A DNA stretch of 64,000 bases. Origin: Mycolicibacterium anyangense (GTDB taxonomy: Bacteria > Actinomycetota > Actinomycetes > Mycobacteriales > Mycobacteriaceae). Numbering within the stretch: position 1 is the stretch's first letter; each line of letters begins with the position of its first letter. Below are positions 1-9,751 of this stretch, piece by piece. The stretch is taken from contig NZ_AP022620.1 in the NCBI RefSeq assembly GCF_010731855.1, positions 2,480,001 to 2,544,000 of the forward strand, written 5' to 3'. The translations under genes were made by a program, and so were the position numbers. Under the pieces are notes generated by a model, which was not told where the DNA came from, did not search any database, and was given only the letters and a program-made list of their open reading frames with translations.

Positions 1-505
1 GGATATCGGAGAACTTCGGCAACCAGAAGCAATTGGCGGCCTCGACACGTTGCAGAGTACCCAGCTCGCCCGAGGCGAGGATCTCGTCCACCCGCGCCGC
101 GAACGGCAGGTAGCGGTAGAAGAGCCCCTCCATGACCACCCGATCGGATGCCGCCGCCAACGCGGCGATCTCGCGTGCCTCATCGGCATTGGCTGCGAAC
201 GGCTTTTCACACAGCACGTGCTTGCCAGCCGCCACTGCCGCCTTGGTCCACCTGCCGTGCAACGCATTCGGTAGTGGGTTGTACACCGCATCGATGTCGG
301 GATCGTCGATCAGCGCCTGGTAACTGTCGTGCACCCGGGATACGCCGTGCTTGGTTGCGAACTCCCGGGCACGCGCACCGTCGCGGGCGGCCACGGCCGC
401 AACCACGACATCGTCTCTCGCCTTGGCGGGCTTGATGAGGACTGCCGGTGCGATCCGTGCCGCGCCCAGGATGCCAATGCGCACTGGACCGTTCGCATCA
501 ACCAT
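1..505 (-). CDS. Gfo/Idh/MocA-family oxidoreductase, partial (C-terminus outside window)
   Basis: NAD(P)-dependent oxidoreductase of the Gfo/Idh/MocA type, which commonly acts on sugars or nucleotide sugars. The ATG at 505 opens a 168-residue stretch with no stop before the window edge. An N-terminal Rossmann motif GILGAARIA (about residues 10-18) and the family CEKP signature (near residue 103) are visible; the C-terminal substrate domain is missing. It sits 41 nt downstream of a TylF-like sugar methyltransferase on the same strand, which suggests a role in making or modifying a deoxysugar, for example as a ketosugar reductase. The substrate cannot be read from the sequence. Family assignment is firm, pathway role is inferred. 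Confidence 0.85.
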   Translation of the reverse strand, partial: MVDANGPVRIGILGAARIAPAVLIKPAKARDDVVVAAVAARDGARAREFATKHGVSRVHDSYQALIDDPDIDAVYNPLPNALHGRWTKAAVAAGKHVLCEKPFAANADEAREIAALAAASDRVVMEGLFYRYLPFAARVDEILASGELGTLQRVEAANCFWLPKFSDI

Positions 506-546
506 GAAGTCTCGCTAGTGCCCGGCGGGACGTCGTAGACAGGTCG

Positions 547-1359
547 CTACTTGCGCCACAGGACGCCGGTCCCGTCGATATTGACGATCTCGGCGGTGAT
601 CCCGTGCTTGGCCCGGTAGTCGGTGCAGGCCTGTTCGCATGCCTTGACAGCCAGGTAGTCGTCGACAATGCAGAATCCGCCCGGCGACAACCGGGGGTAG
701 AGCGCGTCAAGCGCCTGGATGGTGGATTCATAGAGGTCACCGTCGAGACGCAGCACCGAGATGCTCTCGATCGGCGCATCCTGCAGGGTGTCCTTGAACC
801 ACCCGGGCAGGAAACGGACCTGGTCGTCGAGCAACCCGTACCGCTCGAAGTTGGCCCGGACTTCGGCTTCGGACACCCCGAGGATGCCGGCGGCGAACTC
901 GGCGCGAATTCCCTTGTCCGCCTTGTAGTTATCCGGATCGGAGCGGGGCACGCCCTGGAACGAGTCGGCGAGCCACACCGACCGGGTGTGGTCACCGTAG
1001 GCCGCCAGTACCGCGCGCATGAGGATGCAGGCACCGCCGCGCCACACCCCGCACTCGATGAGGTCGCCCGGGATGTCCTCCTTGATGACCGTCTCGACGG
1101 ATTCCTGAAGACTGGTCAGGCGTTTCATCCCGATCATGGTCTCGGCTTCGGCCGGCCAGTCCAGGCCCAGCTCACGCTGGTTGCGGCCGCGGGCGTCGGA
1201 GCCGGACAGCCGGGGCAGGATGTTGTTGACGGTCTTGAGCAGCAGGCGACGACGAAGCGGCCACTCCGAGGGAATCCGCTCAGCCATTCCGTACCTGGTC
1301 AGATTGCGTCGAAGCAGGTCAAGGTACAGAGAGCGAACGTCGGGTTGGGTGATGGTCAA
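547..1359 (-). CDS. TylF/MycF-family O-methyltransferase
   Basis: SAM-dependent, metal-dependent O-methyltransferase of the macrocin O-methyltransferase (TylF) family, which methylates sugar hydroxyls on glycosylated natural products. It is 270 residues long. An ECGVWRGG-type SAM-binding loop is followed by the acidic LDGDLYES motif (about residue 201) and a VDDY motif (about 231) that supply metal and catalytic acids in this family. A longer frame runs upstream into the glycosyltransferase gene. I chose the TTG at 1359 because AGGAA lies 5 nt before it and the family-like sequence begins there. Next to a glycosyltransferase and a dTDP-sugar operon, it most likely methylates the deoxysugar of the locus product. 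Confidence 0.85.
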   Translation of the reverse strand: MTITQPDVRSLYLDLLRRNLTRYGMAERIPSEWPLRRRLLLKTVNNILPRLSGSDARGRNQRELGLDWPAEAETMIGMKRLTSLQESVETVIKEDIPGDLIECGVWRGGACILMRAVLAAYGDHTRSVWLADSFQGVPRSDPDNYKADKGIRAEFAAGILGVSEAEVRANFERYGLLDDQVRFLPGWFKDTLQDAPIESISVLRLDGDLYESTIQALDALYPRLSPGGFCIVDDYLAVKACEQACTDYRAKHGITAEIVNIDGTGVLWRK

Positions 1360-1396
1360 GACGGTTCCTGTCTCGCATGCCAGCGTGTCGGCGCTG

Positions 1397-1425
1397 AGTG
1401 TAAAGCCGACTCGACGCCTGTTTAA
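1397..1425 (-). promoter_or_regulatory. candidate promoter of the TylF-like gene
   Basis: On the minus strand a TACACT box (1397-1402) is separated by 17 nt from TTAAAC (1420-1425). The -10 fits the mycobacterial TANNNT pattern; the -35 is weak (3 of 6). It lies about 40 nt upstream of the TTG start at 1359. Confidence 0.3.
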
Positions 1426-1451
1426 GAGTTTTCGAAGATTTGACGACCCGG

Positions 1452-2720
1452 TCAGCAGGCGGGCGTCACGCCGACAAAACGTTCGACGTGATCGGCCGCC
1501 GCCGCCACGCTGTCGGCCGGCCGGTTCATCCGCGCGCCGATGGCGCGAGCACGAACGGCATAGTCCGGCGCGAGGATGGTCCGCAGGTCTGCTAGCAGTG
1601 TCTTCTCGGTGGCCGTGGAGAACCGGCGGGAGGTGCCGACCTTGAGGTGTTTGACCGCTGTCCCCCAGATCACCTGCACGTCGGCCATCCACAGGATCAG
1701 CGTCGGCACACCGGCCCGAAGGCCGGCCGCGGTGGTGCCCGCGCCGCCGTGGTGCACGACCGCACGGCAGGCCGGGAAGATCGTCGCGTAGTTCACCGCT
1801 CCGACCACCTTGACATGGTCGAACTGCGCGACGTTGCCGAAGTCGGTCCAGCCGGCGCACACCAGCGCCCGCTCCCCGAGTGTGTCGCAAACCGAGGCGA
1901 TCATGGCCAGCATGTCCGCCGGCGACTGCACCGGGATGCTGCCGAATCCGAAACAGATCGGCGGCGTCCCGGCCGCGATCCAGGCGGCGACATCGTCATC
2001 GGCGCGGGTGGCCTGCTCGAGGGTGAGCGTTCCCACGAACGGCCGCTGGTCCTTCCACCTCACCCACTCGGCGGCCAAGCCGGGAAAGCAGACGTCGTCG
2101 TAGGCCTGGATCTCCAGGGCGCGGCGCTCGACGATCCGCCGCGAGACCGGACCCTTCACCGGGGGCAGCGCCAGCTCACGGCGCTGGGTGTCCTCGACCT
2201 TCTTCAGGCCCAGCCACACCAACCACTCGTAGGCCTTCATCGCCGCACGGGTGACCGGCGCCGGCAGACTCGGGACCAGGTGGCCGTTGACCCGGATCGG
2301 GAACCACAACACCGTGGCCAGCGGGATACCTTGATACTCAGCGACGTTCAGGGCGAGTTCCTCGTAGCTCACCCCGGTGACGATCAGGTCGGCATCGCCG
2401 GTGAGTGCAGTCAGCATCGCGCTCATCTCCGCCCAGGCGCGCGTCCCCGGTTCGCGGGATTCCCGGAAGTGCTTCTGCACGTCGCGGACCCGCCAGAAGT
2501 TGCGGAAGAAGTACGCCCAGAAGTCGCGGGTGTCCTCGAGCCACGCCTGGGTGTCCGGGCCGTAGGCCACCGCTGTGAGCCCGACGGATTCGGCGGAGGC
2601 CAGCAGATCGGGCGGCACGGCCATGGTCACCTGGTGTCCCCGGCGCATCAGTTCACGGCCGAGTGCGATCCCGGGCTCGACGTCCCCTCGGGTCCCGTAG
2701 AACGCCAGCACAACTTTCAT
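1452..2720 (-). CDS. UGT-type glycosyltransferase (family 1), GPL Gtf-like
   Basis: Glycosyltransferase of 422 residues that would transfer a nucleotide-activated sugar to a lipid or glycolipid acceptor on the cytoplasmic side of the membrane. The N-terminus (YGTRGDVEPG) and the C-terminal donor-binding signature HHGGAGTT (near residue 322) are those of GT1 enzymes. The sequence strongly recalls the mycobacterial GPL rhamnosyl/6-deoxytalosyl transferases and Rv1524/Rv1526c of M. tuberculosis (from memory). It is transcribed with the TylF-like gene (92 nt apart) and diverges from two acyltransferases. With rmlABCD in the same locus, a dTDP-deoxysugar is the most plausible donor; the acceptor is unknown. 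Confidence 0.9.
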   Translation of the reverse strand: MKVVLAFYGTRGDVEPGIALGRELMRRGHQVTMAVPPDLLASAESVGLTAVAYGPDTQAWLEDTRDFWAYFFRNFWRVRDVQKHFRESREPGTRAWAEMSAMLTALTGDADLIVTGVSYEELALNVAEYQGIPLATVLWFPIRVNGHLVPSLPAPVTRAAMKAYEWLVWLGLKKVEDTQRRELALPPVKGPVSRRIVERRALEIQAYDDVCFPGLAAEWVRWKDQRPFVGTLTLEQATRADDDVAAWIAAGTPPICFGFGSIPVQSPADMLAMIASVCDTLGERALVCAGWTDFGNVAQFDHVKVVGAVNYATIFPACRAVVHHGGAGTTAAGLRAGVPTLILWMADVQVIWGTAVKHLKVGTSRRFSTATEKTLLADLRTILAPDYAVRARAIGARMNRPADSVAAAADHVERFVGVTPAC

Positions 2721-2927
2721 AGCGCGGTTGTGTTCCTTTACTTGCGGTGCGTCTGCTGCGATACGAGGCGGACACCTGCGCCCTGCGGCTCGGCCGCCCC
2801 GGAGCGTAGCGCGGCGCCCGCGCCACCGACTGCGAATGGGCAGGATTTGCCGACCGGTCAGCCACCCGCGCGATCAGCCTGAGCGTCAGACCAGCGCATC
2901 CACGGCAGACCACACCCGGATGTCGGC

Positions 2928-2933
2928 TACCCT
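2928..2933 (+). promoter_or_regulatory. candidate -10 box for the acyltransferase operon
   Basis: The 265-nt divergent region between the glycosyltransferase (start 2720) and the first acyltransferase (start 2986) holds a TACCCT box about 50 nt upstream of the GTG start. No convincing -35 was found. A similar TACTGT box lies at 4441-4446 before the second acyltransferase. Confidence 0.25.
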
Positions 2934-2985
2934 GTCGTCACCAAACGGGTTCGACGGTGAACCCTGTCTCATCGGAGGCTGATCA

Positions 2986-4395
2986 GTGGCAGTCGGGATT
3001 CGTCGCGCACGAGCATCATCGGAGAACAGCGACGCCAAAGGTGAAGCGCCGGTGGACAATCGACTCGTTCTGATGGACCAAGCCTTCTACGCCGGCCATC
3101 AGGCCGCCGGCCAGAACGAGGTCATGCAGGTCGCGTGGATCTACGAGCGCCCCATCGACATGGACAAGCTCAAGCGGTTCCACCACGATCTGGCCTACGG
3201 CTTGCTGGGCCGGCGCATCGAACGCTCCCCGCTGCCCTTCGGCCGCTACCGATGGGTGTGGGACAAGCAGCCCACCGAGCTCGATGTCGCCGAGTCACCC
3301 CGCCCCCGTAGTGAACTCGCCGACTGGCTCGAGGAACGCTCCCAGTTGCCGATCGATCCGGAACGAGGGCCCGGCTGGCGATTGTCGGTCGTGTCGTTCA
3401 CCGACGGCACCGCTGCCGCCACCCTGGTGATCTCGCACTACGTGGTGGACGGTATCGGCGCAGTGGTCGGCGTGGCATTGGCCAGCATGGGTGACACCAG
3501 CGGGCAGGGTTATCCACCGCCCCGGTCGCGGCGCACACTGCAGGCGATCCTGGAAGACACCGTCGACACCGCGCGGGAGATTCCGGCGGTCGCGAAATCG
3601 CTCGTCGCGGCGGCCAAAGAGGCCCGCCGTCGGCGCACCGATGATTCCAGGCAGCAGCCGACCGCACCCCCGCCGGCGCTGACCAGCACCGCGGACACTT
3701 CCGTGACAGTGCCCAGCGCCTGGGTCCGGATGGACATGGACGTCTGGAATGCGCGCGCCGAAGCACTCGGCGGATCCGGCAGCACGCTGGCCGTCGCCCT
3801 GACGGCCAAACTCGACGAACTCATGGGGCGCAGCCACGGCGACACCAACGACGTCAAGGTGCTGCTGTTGGTCAACGAACGAACCCTGGGTGACGTGCGG
3901 GCGGTCGCGGTGTCGTTCGCCCGGCTCAGCATCGACCCGTCCGATTTGACCTCGGACCTGACCGCGGCGCGCACCGCCGTCAAGAAGGGTCTGGCAGAGC
4001 TGAAGGAAACCCGCGACGAGTCAACACAATTCGTCGCGCTGACACCGTTCACCCCTAGGCGGGCGTGGATCCAGCTGGTCGAGCATGCCCTCAACGATCC
4101 CGACCAGCCGGCGGTCTGTTCCAATCTCGGCGATACCGGACCGGCGGTGATCCGTCCCGACGGGGAGCCGTGTGACTCGGCCTTCGCGCGCGGGACGAGC
4201 CAGCACATGACGCAACAGTGGCTGGACCGGATCGGTAGCCAGTTGAACCTCTACTTCGGCACCTCGGTGGAGATGAACAAGGTCGGCCTGCACATTCGCG
4301 GCTACCACCCGGGGTCGGTGACGACGAAGGCGGAGTTGATGGACCTCGTCGAGCGGACCCTGCACGAGTTCGGACTCACCGGCCTGATCGACTGA
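2986..4395 (+). CDS. HxxxDG-motif acyltransferase, paralogue 1 (PapA/WS-DGAT-like)
   Basis: Predicted acyltransferase of 469 residues from the chloramphenicol-acetyltransferase/condensation superfamily, to which PapA and WS/DGAT enzymes belong. The catalytic motif is SHYVVDG (HxxxDG), near residue 150. There is no signal peptide or membrane segment. The GTG start at 2986 is chosen because GGAGG lies 7 nt upstream. A close paralogue follows directly, and mmpS/mmpL genes come next. By analogy with PapA proteins in other mycobacterial lipid loci, it could esterify the sugar or lipid core with acyl chains, perhaps those made by the PUFA synthase nearby. The superfamily is well supported; substrates are inferred. 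Confidence 0.75.
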   Translation: MAVGIRRARASSENSDAKGEAPVDNRLVLMDQAFYAGHQAAGQNEVMQVAWIYERPIDMDKLKRFHHDLAYGLLGRRIERSPLPFGRYRWVWDKQPTELDVAESPRPRSELADWLEERSQLPIDPERGPGWRLSVVSFTDGTAAATLVISHYVVDGIGAVVGVALASMGDTSGQGYPPPRSRRTLQAILEDTVDTAREIPAVAKSLVAAAKEARRRRTDDSRQQPTAPPPALTSTADTSVTVPSAWVRMDMDVWNARAEALGGSGSTLAVALTAKLDELMGRSHGDTNDVKVLLLVNERTLGDVRAVAVSFARLSIDPSDLTSDLTAARTAVKKGLAELKETRDESTQFVALTPFTPRRAWIQLVEHALNDPDQPAVCSNLGDTGPAVIRPDGEPCDSAFARGTSQHMTQQWLDRIGSQLNLYFGTSVEMNKVGLHIRGYHPGSVTTKAELMDLVERTLHEFGLTGLID

Positions 4396-4541
4396 CTTGG
4401 GCAGAAGTTCATAGTCCCCCGGACGAGCGCCCGGGTCGTCTACTGTGAAGCCTCGAATGGTCTCATTCCGCGCCGATCCCCACCCGATCGCATGAGCCTC
4501 CGGTCGGCGCGACCAGACCCTTTCTCATTGGAGGCCAATCA

Positions 4542-5948
4542 GTGGCAGCACGGATACGGCCCATCCGCGTATCCCCGAGTCGCCACGAATTTCACGGCAC
4601 CACACGGCCGGACAATCAGCTGGCCTTGCTGGATCAAGCCTTTTTCGACGGCCACCGCGCCGCCGGCCAGAAAGAGGTCATGCAGGTCGGCTGGCTCTAC
4701 CGGCATGCCGTAGACCTCGATGAGCTCAACGGATTTCACCACAACCTGAGTCACGGGCTGCTGGGTCGTCGTATCGAGCGTTCCCCGTTGCCATTCGGGC
4801 GGCACAGGTGGGTGGTCGATGACCAACCCACCGAGATCGAGCTCGCCGCGGCAGCGCGTCCACGCGCCGAACTCGGCGACTGGTTCGACGAATGCACCCG
4901 AGAACCGGTCGACCCGGAACGGGGGCCCGGCTGGCGGTTGAGCGTGCTGCCGCTCACCGACGGCTCGACCGCCATCAGCCTGGTGCTGTCCCACTACGTG
5001 ATCGACGGCATCGGTGGCGCCCTGGCGGTGACCGAGGCCGCCCTGAACCTGCCGCGCCACCTTGACTATCCGCCGCCGCGGTCGCGCGGCCGGGTGCGCG
5101 CGCTGATCCAGGATTCCGCGGCGTGCCTGCACGACACCGGGCCCGTCGCGCGGGCATTCGCCGTCGCGGTCAGGGGGGCACGCGGTCGTGTCGACGACGT
5201 GGCCCGGGCAAAGGCGTCACGCCCCGCCGGGCAGGACGGCAACCCGCACGACCCGATCACGATGCCCAGCGTGTGGATCCGGATCAACCTCGACGAGTGG
5301 AGTGCCCGTGCGGAGGCACTCGGCGGGACGGCCAGCACCCTTGCGGCGGCCGTCACCGCACGGCTGGACCAGCACATGGGACGCCGGCACGGCGACTGTG
5401 ACGGTGTGCCCGTACTTCTGGTGGTCAATGACCGCACTGCGGACGACGTCCGGGCGATCGCGGTGTCCTTCGTGCGCGCGCGGCTCGACCCGACCGGCGT
5501 GACCGCCGACCTTCGCGGCGCACGAGCAGCCATCAAACAGGCGCTGCAGACGCACCGGGACTCGCCCGACGAATCCGCGGAGCTCGCTGCGCTGACCCCG
5601 TTCACACCGAAGCAGGCCTGGCGGTTGATGGTCGAGTCGGCGTTGAGTGACCCCGAATATCCGGCGGTGTGTTCCAACCTGGGCGATACCGGCCCGGCCG
5701 CCATCCGGCCCGACGGATCCCGCTGCGATGACGTCTTCGCCCGCGGGGCGAGTCAGCATCTCACCCGGCACTGGCTCGACCGGATGGGCAGTCAACTACA
5801 CCTCTTCATCGGAACGTCGGCCGAGATCAACCGGGTCGGCATCTACGTCAGCGGTTATCAGCCCGGTTCGGTGACCACCCGAGCCGAGTTACGCGCCCTG
5901 GCTGCGTGCACCCTGGCGGAGTTCAGCCTGGTCGCAGACATCGATTGA
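4542..5948 (+). CDS. HxxxDG-motif acyltransferase, paralogue 2 (PapA/WS-DGAT-like)
   Basis: Second member of a tandem pair, 468 residues, closely similar to its upstream neighbour over its whole length (shared blocks include LLGRRIERSPLPFG and DPERGPGWRLS). The catalytic motif is SHYVIDG. The GTG start is preceded by GGAGG, and the last ~25 nt before the start are nearly identical to those of paralogue 1, so the duplication took the ribosome-binding region with it. A 146-nt gap with a TACTGT box suggests it may also have its own promoter. Two acyltransferases imply two acylation positions or two chain types on the product. Confidence 0.75.
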   Translation: MAARIRPIRVSPSRHEFHGTTRPDNQLALLDQAFFDGHRAAGQKEVMQVGWLYRHAVDLDELNGFHHNLSHGLLGRRIERSPLPFGRHRWVVDDQPTEIELAAAARPRAELGDWFDECTREPVDPERGPGWRLSVLPLTDGSTAISLVLSHYVIDGIGGALAVTEAALNLPRHLDYPPPRSRGRVRALIQDSAACLHDTGPVARAFAVAVRGARGRVDDVARAKASRPAGQDGNPHDPITMPSVWIRINLDEWSARAEALGGTASTLAAAVTARLDQHMGRRHGDCDGVPVLLVVNDRTADDVRAIAVSFVRARLDPTGVTADLRGARAAIKQALQTHRDSPDESAELAALTPFTPKQAWRLMVESALSDPEYPAVCSNLGDTGPAAIRPDGSRCDDVFARGASQHLTRHWLDRMGSQLHLFIGTSAEINRVGIYVSGYQPGSVTTRAELRALAACTLAEFSLVADID

Positions 5949-6032
5949 GCGAGGCGAGGTCACCGAACCGCGATCAGGGGCCGGGCGTCGTCCCCATTCG
6001 CCAACGAGACCTGCGTCCGCATCTCGGTTGCC

Positions 6033-6048
6033 TGTGAACACGTTCACA
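6033..6048. promoter_or_regulatory. 16-bp palindrome TGTGAACACGTTCACA upstream of mmpS
   Basis: Inverted repeat with 7-bp perfect arms around a 2-bp centre, in the 300-nt gap between the second acyltransferase and mmpS. It is an exact fit to TGTGA-N6-TCACA, the Crp-type site recognised by mycobacterial Crp (Rv3676, established knowledge). Its 10-bp core GAACACGTTC recurs in the palindrome upstream of pfaD (30916-30925), so it may instead be the operator of a locus-specific regulator. Nothing else in 5949-6248 looks like a gene. Confidence 0.55.
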
Positions 6049-6248
6049 TTGGGCCGCCAACGTGGTTAACTCTCGTATCAATCTGGTCGGGGCTCTTCCA
6101 GTCGTTGACGGATGTTGTGTGGGCGGGACCGGCTAGTGTGACGCCGGCCACGTTAACGGTACCGTGAGCGGCGCAACACAGCGCGTTGCCGCATGTGGGA
6201 CCTGCTGACGCAGCGTCAGCGCCGGATACCGGTGGAAAGGTGGAGACG

Positions 6249-6875
6249 GTGGATGCGGTGGTCGAGGGCGAACTGCCTGACGTGGAACCACCACACTCCG
6301 AGATCACTGCTACCGGCGCCGCGGACGCCAGCAAAGTGGCTAGCTCGTCACGGAAGTTCGGCCGGCGTGGGCGCGAGTCTTTGACGCCGCCCGCAACCGA
6401 CGGATCGTCGGCCAGGAAGCGCCGCCCGGCCAGCTCGCGGATCTTCGGCCTTCTGCGACGGCTCTGGATCCCGCTGGTCGTCCTGGCGGTGGTGGTGGCC
6501 GGCGGGTTCACGGTGTCGCGGCTGCATGGGATCTTCGGCTCCCAGAAGCCCGTCGCCTACGGCGACACCCGGACCGACACCGCCAAGCCGATCAATCCGA
6601 AGTATCTGAAGTACGAGGTATGGGGAGCCCCCGGCACGGTGGCCCAGATCAGTTACTTCAACGAGAACGGCGACCCACAGTTCATCCAGGGCGTCAGCCT
6701 GCCGTGGACGTTCTCCTTCCCGATGGTCGGTGCGGCGGGCATCGGAAGTGTCGCGGCACAGGGCGACACCGACACCATCGGTTGCCGCATCACGGTGGGC
6801 GATGAGGTGAAGACCGAGAAGGTGACCAATCACGAGGTCAGTTCCTTCGTTTCCTGCATGCTGAAGGCCGCATGA
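6249..6875 (+). CDS. MmpS-family membrane protein
   Basis: MmpS protein, the small membrane partner of MmpL lipid transporters, with a cytoplasmic N-terminal tail, one transmembrane helix ([14 protein letters not shown]) and an extracytoplasmic domain. The C-terminal domain has the family features: [11 protein letters not shown], a central LPW, and GCRITV with a second Cys near the C-terminus. The tail before the helix is long, about 80 residues. The start is uncertain: in-frame TTG 6186 and GTG 6240 are possible, and I use GTG 6249 because GAAAGG lies 8 nt before it. The stop overlaps the next mmpL start (ATGA), so the two are translationally coupled, as in the mmpS4-mmpL4 sets of GPL loci. 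Confidence 0.9.
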   Translation: MDAVVEGELPDVEPPHSEITATGAADASKVASSSRKFGRRGRESLTPPATDGSSARKRRPASSRIFGLLRRLWIPLVVLAVVVAGGFTVSRLHGIFGSQKPVAYGDTRTDTAKPINPKYLKYEVWGAPGTVAQISYFNENGDPQFIQGVSLPWTFSFPMVGAAGIGSVAAQGDTDTIGCRITVGDEVKTEKVTNHEVSSFVSCMLKAA

Positions 6876-9751
6876 GCAACCACCAGCTGCACACCCGGCA
6901 GCCCTTCGTGGCGCGGACGCTGCACCGATTTGCGATTCCGGTCATCCTGGCGTGGATCGGCTTCGTCGTCGTCATGGGTCTGACGCTTCCCACGCTGGAA
7001 CAGGTTTCGGCCGAGCACTCGGTGTCCCTGAACCCCGAGGACGCACCGGCATTCATTGCGGCCAAGCGCATCTCAGATGCGTTCAAGGAAAACGATTCCG
7101 GCAGTATGGCTTTCCTGGTTCTCGAAGGTGAGCAACCGCTGGGGGCCGACGCCCATGGGTTCTACGACCGCCTGATCGACCAGTTCGAGAAGGACCCGGC
7201 CCACGTCAAGCACATCCAGAATTTCTGGGGCGACGACCTCACCCGGGCGGCGGCGGAGAGTTCCGACGGCAAAGCCGCTTACGCCCAGATCACCGTGACC
7301 GGTAATCCCGGCGAGGCGCAGGCCAACGATTCCATCGCCGCCATCCAGCGCACCGTCGCCCAGACTCCGCCGCCACCCGGGGTCAAGGCCTACATCACCG
7401 GACCTGCAGCGATCGTCGCAGACATGGCCAAGAGCGGTGACAGCACCGTCCTGCTGGTGACCGCGGTCAGTGTCGGGGTCATCTGCATCACGCTGCTGTT
7501 CGTCTACCGCTCCATCGTCACGGTCTTTCTCCTGCTCTTCGTGGTCGGCATCGAATTGCAGGTTGCCCGCGGAATCGTCGCCTTCCTCGGCCATCACGAA
7601 TTCATCGGCCTGACAACGTTTGCCGTGAACCTGCTGGTGTCACTGGTCATCGCGGCAGGCACCGACTACGGCATCTTCTTCGTCGGCCGATACCAGGAGG
7701 CGCGGCAGGCCGGGGAAGACCGGGAGACCGCTTACTACACGACCTACCACGGTGTGGCCAAGGTGGTCCTGGCCTCCGGGCTGACGATCGCCGGGGCGGT
7801 GCTGTGCCTGAGTTTCACCCGGCTGCCGTTCTTCAAGGTTCTCGGTGTGCCCTGCGCGGTAGGCATCGTGGTCGCCGTCGCGGTCGCTCTCACGCTGTTC
7901 CCGGCGTTGATCGCCGCGGGTAGCCGGTTCGGGCTCTTCGACCCCAAACGAGTCCTCAAAGTTCGTGGGTGGCGCCGGATCGGAACGGCCATCGTGCGCT
8001 GGCCGGGTCCGATCCTGGTGGCGTCACTGGCCGTCGCACTCGTCGGATTGCTCACGCTGCCTGGCTTCAAACCGAGCTACAACGACCAGGAGTACCTGCC
8101 CAAGAACATCCCCGCCACCCTCGGCCTGGCTGCCGCGGCACGACACTTCCCGCCGTCGGCCATGAAGTCGCCGGAGATTCTGATGGTTCAGTCAGACCAT
8201 GATCTGCGCAACCCCGCCGACTTCCTGATCCTCAACAAGCTGGCCAAGGCCGTGCTCGCGGTGCCGGGGATCTCCAAGGTGCAGTCGGTGACCCGGCCGG
8301 AGGGAACTCCGATCGCGCACACCACGATCCCCTACCTGCTCAGCATGCAGCAGGCCGGTCAGCAGCAGTTCATGCAATTCCAGAAGGTGCGGATGGGCGA
8401 CCTGCTCAAGCAGGCCGACATGATGGGCGAGACCATCACGATCATGGAGCGGATGTTCGCCATCATGCAGCAGCTGGTGGCCACCACCCACACCATGGTC
8501 GAGAAGACCCACGAGATGCAGCTGATCACCAACGAACTGCGGGATCACATCTCGGATTTCGAGGATTTCTGGCGACCGATTCGCAACTATTTCTACTGGG
8601 AGCCGCACTGCTACGACATTCCGCTGTGCTTCTCGATCAAGTCGATCTTCGACACCCTCGACGGGGTGAGCGCCCTCACCGACAAGCTCGGTGAGATGGT
8701 CAACGAGCTCGACAAGCTCGACGCGCTGATGCCTCAGCTGGTGGCCCAGTTCCCCGAGATGCTCGCGATCATGAAGAGCATGCGGACCATGCTGCTGACG
8801 ATGCACAGCACCATGAGCGGTGTGTTCGGTCAAATGGACGATGGCACAGCCAATTCCACCGCGATGGGCAAGGCCTTCGACTCCGCGCAGAACGACGATT
8901 CCTTCTACATCCCGCCGGAGGTCTTCAAGAACGAAGATTTCAAGCGGGTGATGGACATCTTCCTGTCGTCGGACGGCACCGCGGCCCGGATGCTGATCTC
9001 GCAGAAGGGCGACCCGTCGACACCCGAGGGCATGTCGCACGTCGACGACATCAAGTCCGCAGCCGAGGAGGCCCTCAAGGGCACCCCGCTGGAGGGCGCC
9101 GGGATATTCCTCACCGGGACCGCGGCGGGAACCAAGGACATCGTCGAAGGTTCCGAATACGACTTGATGATCGCCGTGGTCGCCGCGATCTGTCTGATCT
9201 TCATCGTCATGCTGATCATGACCCGAAGCCTGATCGCCGCACTGGTGATCGTTGGGACAGTGCTGATCTCACTCGGCGCATCATTCGGGCTGTCGGTGTT
9301 CGTCTGGCAGTACGTGCTCGGCGTCCAAATTCACTGGGCGGTGTTGGTCATGTCGGTGATCATCCTGTTAGCGGTGGGTTCGGACTACAACCTGTTGCTG
9401 GTGGCGCGGATGAAAGAGGAGATCGGCGCGGGTATCAACACCGGCATCATTCGCGCGATGGGCGGCACCGGCAAGGTGGTGACCAACGCCGGCCTGGTGT
9501 TCGCCTTCACCATGATGTCGATGCTGGTGAGTGATCTGACCAGCATCGGTCAGGTCGGCACCACCATCGGCTTGGGGCTGCTGTTCGACACCTTGGTGGT
9601 GCGCGCGTTCATGACTCCCTCGATTGCGGCACTACTCGGTCGCTGGTTCTGGTGGCCGCAGCAGGTTCGGCCGCGGCCCGCCAGCACCATGCTGCGGCCC
9701 ACCGGTCCCCGCCCGCTGGTGCGTGCCCTGCTGATGGGCCAGCAAGACTAG
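6872..9751 (+). CDS. MmpL-family lipid transporter 1 (MmpL4-like)
   Basis: RND-superfamily MmpL transporter of 959 residues that would export the lipid product across the inner membrane using proton motive force. Two sets of transmembrane helices each carry the family DY pair: GTDYGIFF near residue 263 and GSDYNLLL near 836. Between them is a large extracytoplasmic segment with a Met/Gln-rich coiled-coil stretch (about residues 490-670), typical of MmpL4/MmpL5-type proteins. It begins within the mmpS stop codon and is followed with no gap by a second mmpL. Paired mmpL genes after mmpS match the GPL export module mmpS4-mmpL4a-mmpL4b (from memory). Confidence 0.93.
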   Translation: MSNHQLHTRQPFVARTLHRFAIPVILAWIGFVVVMGLTLPTLEQVSAEHSVSLNPEDAPAFIAAKRISDAFKENDSGSMAFLVLEGEQPLGADAHGFYDRLIDQFEKDPAHVKHIQNFWGDDLTRAAAESSDGKAAYAQITVTGNPGEAQANDSIAAIQRTVAQTPPPPGVKAYITGPAAIVADMAKSGDSTVLLVTAVSVGVICITLLFVYRSIVTVFLLLFVVGIELQVARGIVAFLGHHEFIGLTTFAVNLLVSLVIAAGTDYGIFFVGRYQEARQAGEDRETAYYTTYHGVAKVVLASGLTIAGAVLCLSFTRLPFFKVLGVPCAVGIVVAVAVALTLFPALIAAGSRFGLFDPKRVLKVRGWRRIGTAIVRWPGPILVASLAVALVGLLTLPGFKPSYNDQEYLPKNIPATLGLAAAARHFPPSAMKSPEILMVQSDHDLRNPADFLILNKLAKAVLAVPGISKVQSVTRPEGTPIAHTTIPYLLSMQQAGQQQFMQFQKVRMGDLLKQADMMGETITIMERMFAIMQQLVATTHTMVEKTHEMQLITNELRDHISDFEDFWRPIRNYFYWEPHCYDIPLCFSIKSIFDTLDGVSALTDKLGEMVNELDKLDALMPQLVAQFPEMLAIMKSMRTMLLTMHSTMSGVFGQMDDGTANSTAMGKAFDSAQNDDSFYIPPEVFKNEDFKRVMDIFLSSDGTAARMLISQKGDPSTPEGMSHVDDIKSAAEEALKGTPLEGAGIFLTGTAAGTKDIVEGSEYDLMIAVVAAICLIFIVMLIMTRSLIAALVIVGTVLISLGASFGLSVFVWQYVLGVQIHWAVLVMSVIILLAVGSDYNLLLVARMKEEIGAGINTGIIRAMGGTGKVVTNAGLVFAFTMMSMLVSDLTSIGQVGTTIGLGLLFDTLVVRAFMTPSIAALLGRWFWWPQQVRPRPASTMLRPTGPRPLVRALLMGQQD

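Noticed and set aside
604..1425. 273-residue plus-strand frame opposite the TylF-like gene
   Set aside because: Shadow of a gene with recognisable methyltransferase motifs on the other strand.
1647..2882. 411-residue plus-strand frame opposite the glycosyltransferase
   Set aside because: Antisense to a clear GT1 enzyme; composition typical of high-GC shadow frames.
6033..6048. LexA/SOS box reading of the mmpS-upstream palindrome
   Set aside because: Mycobacterial SOS boxes have four bases between GAAC and GTTC; here there are two.
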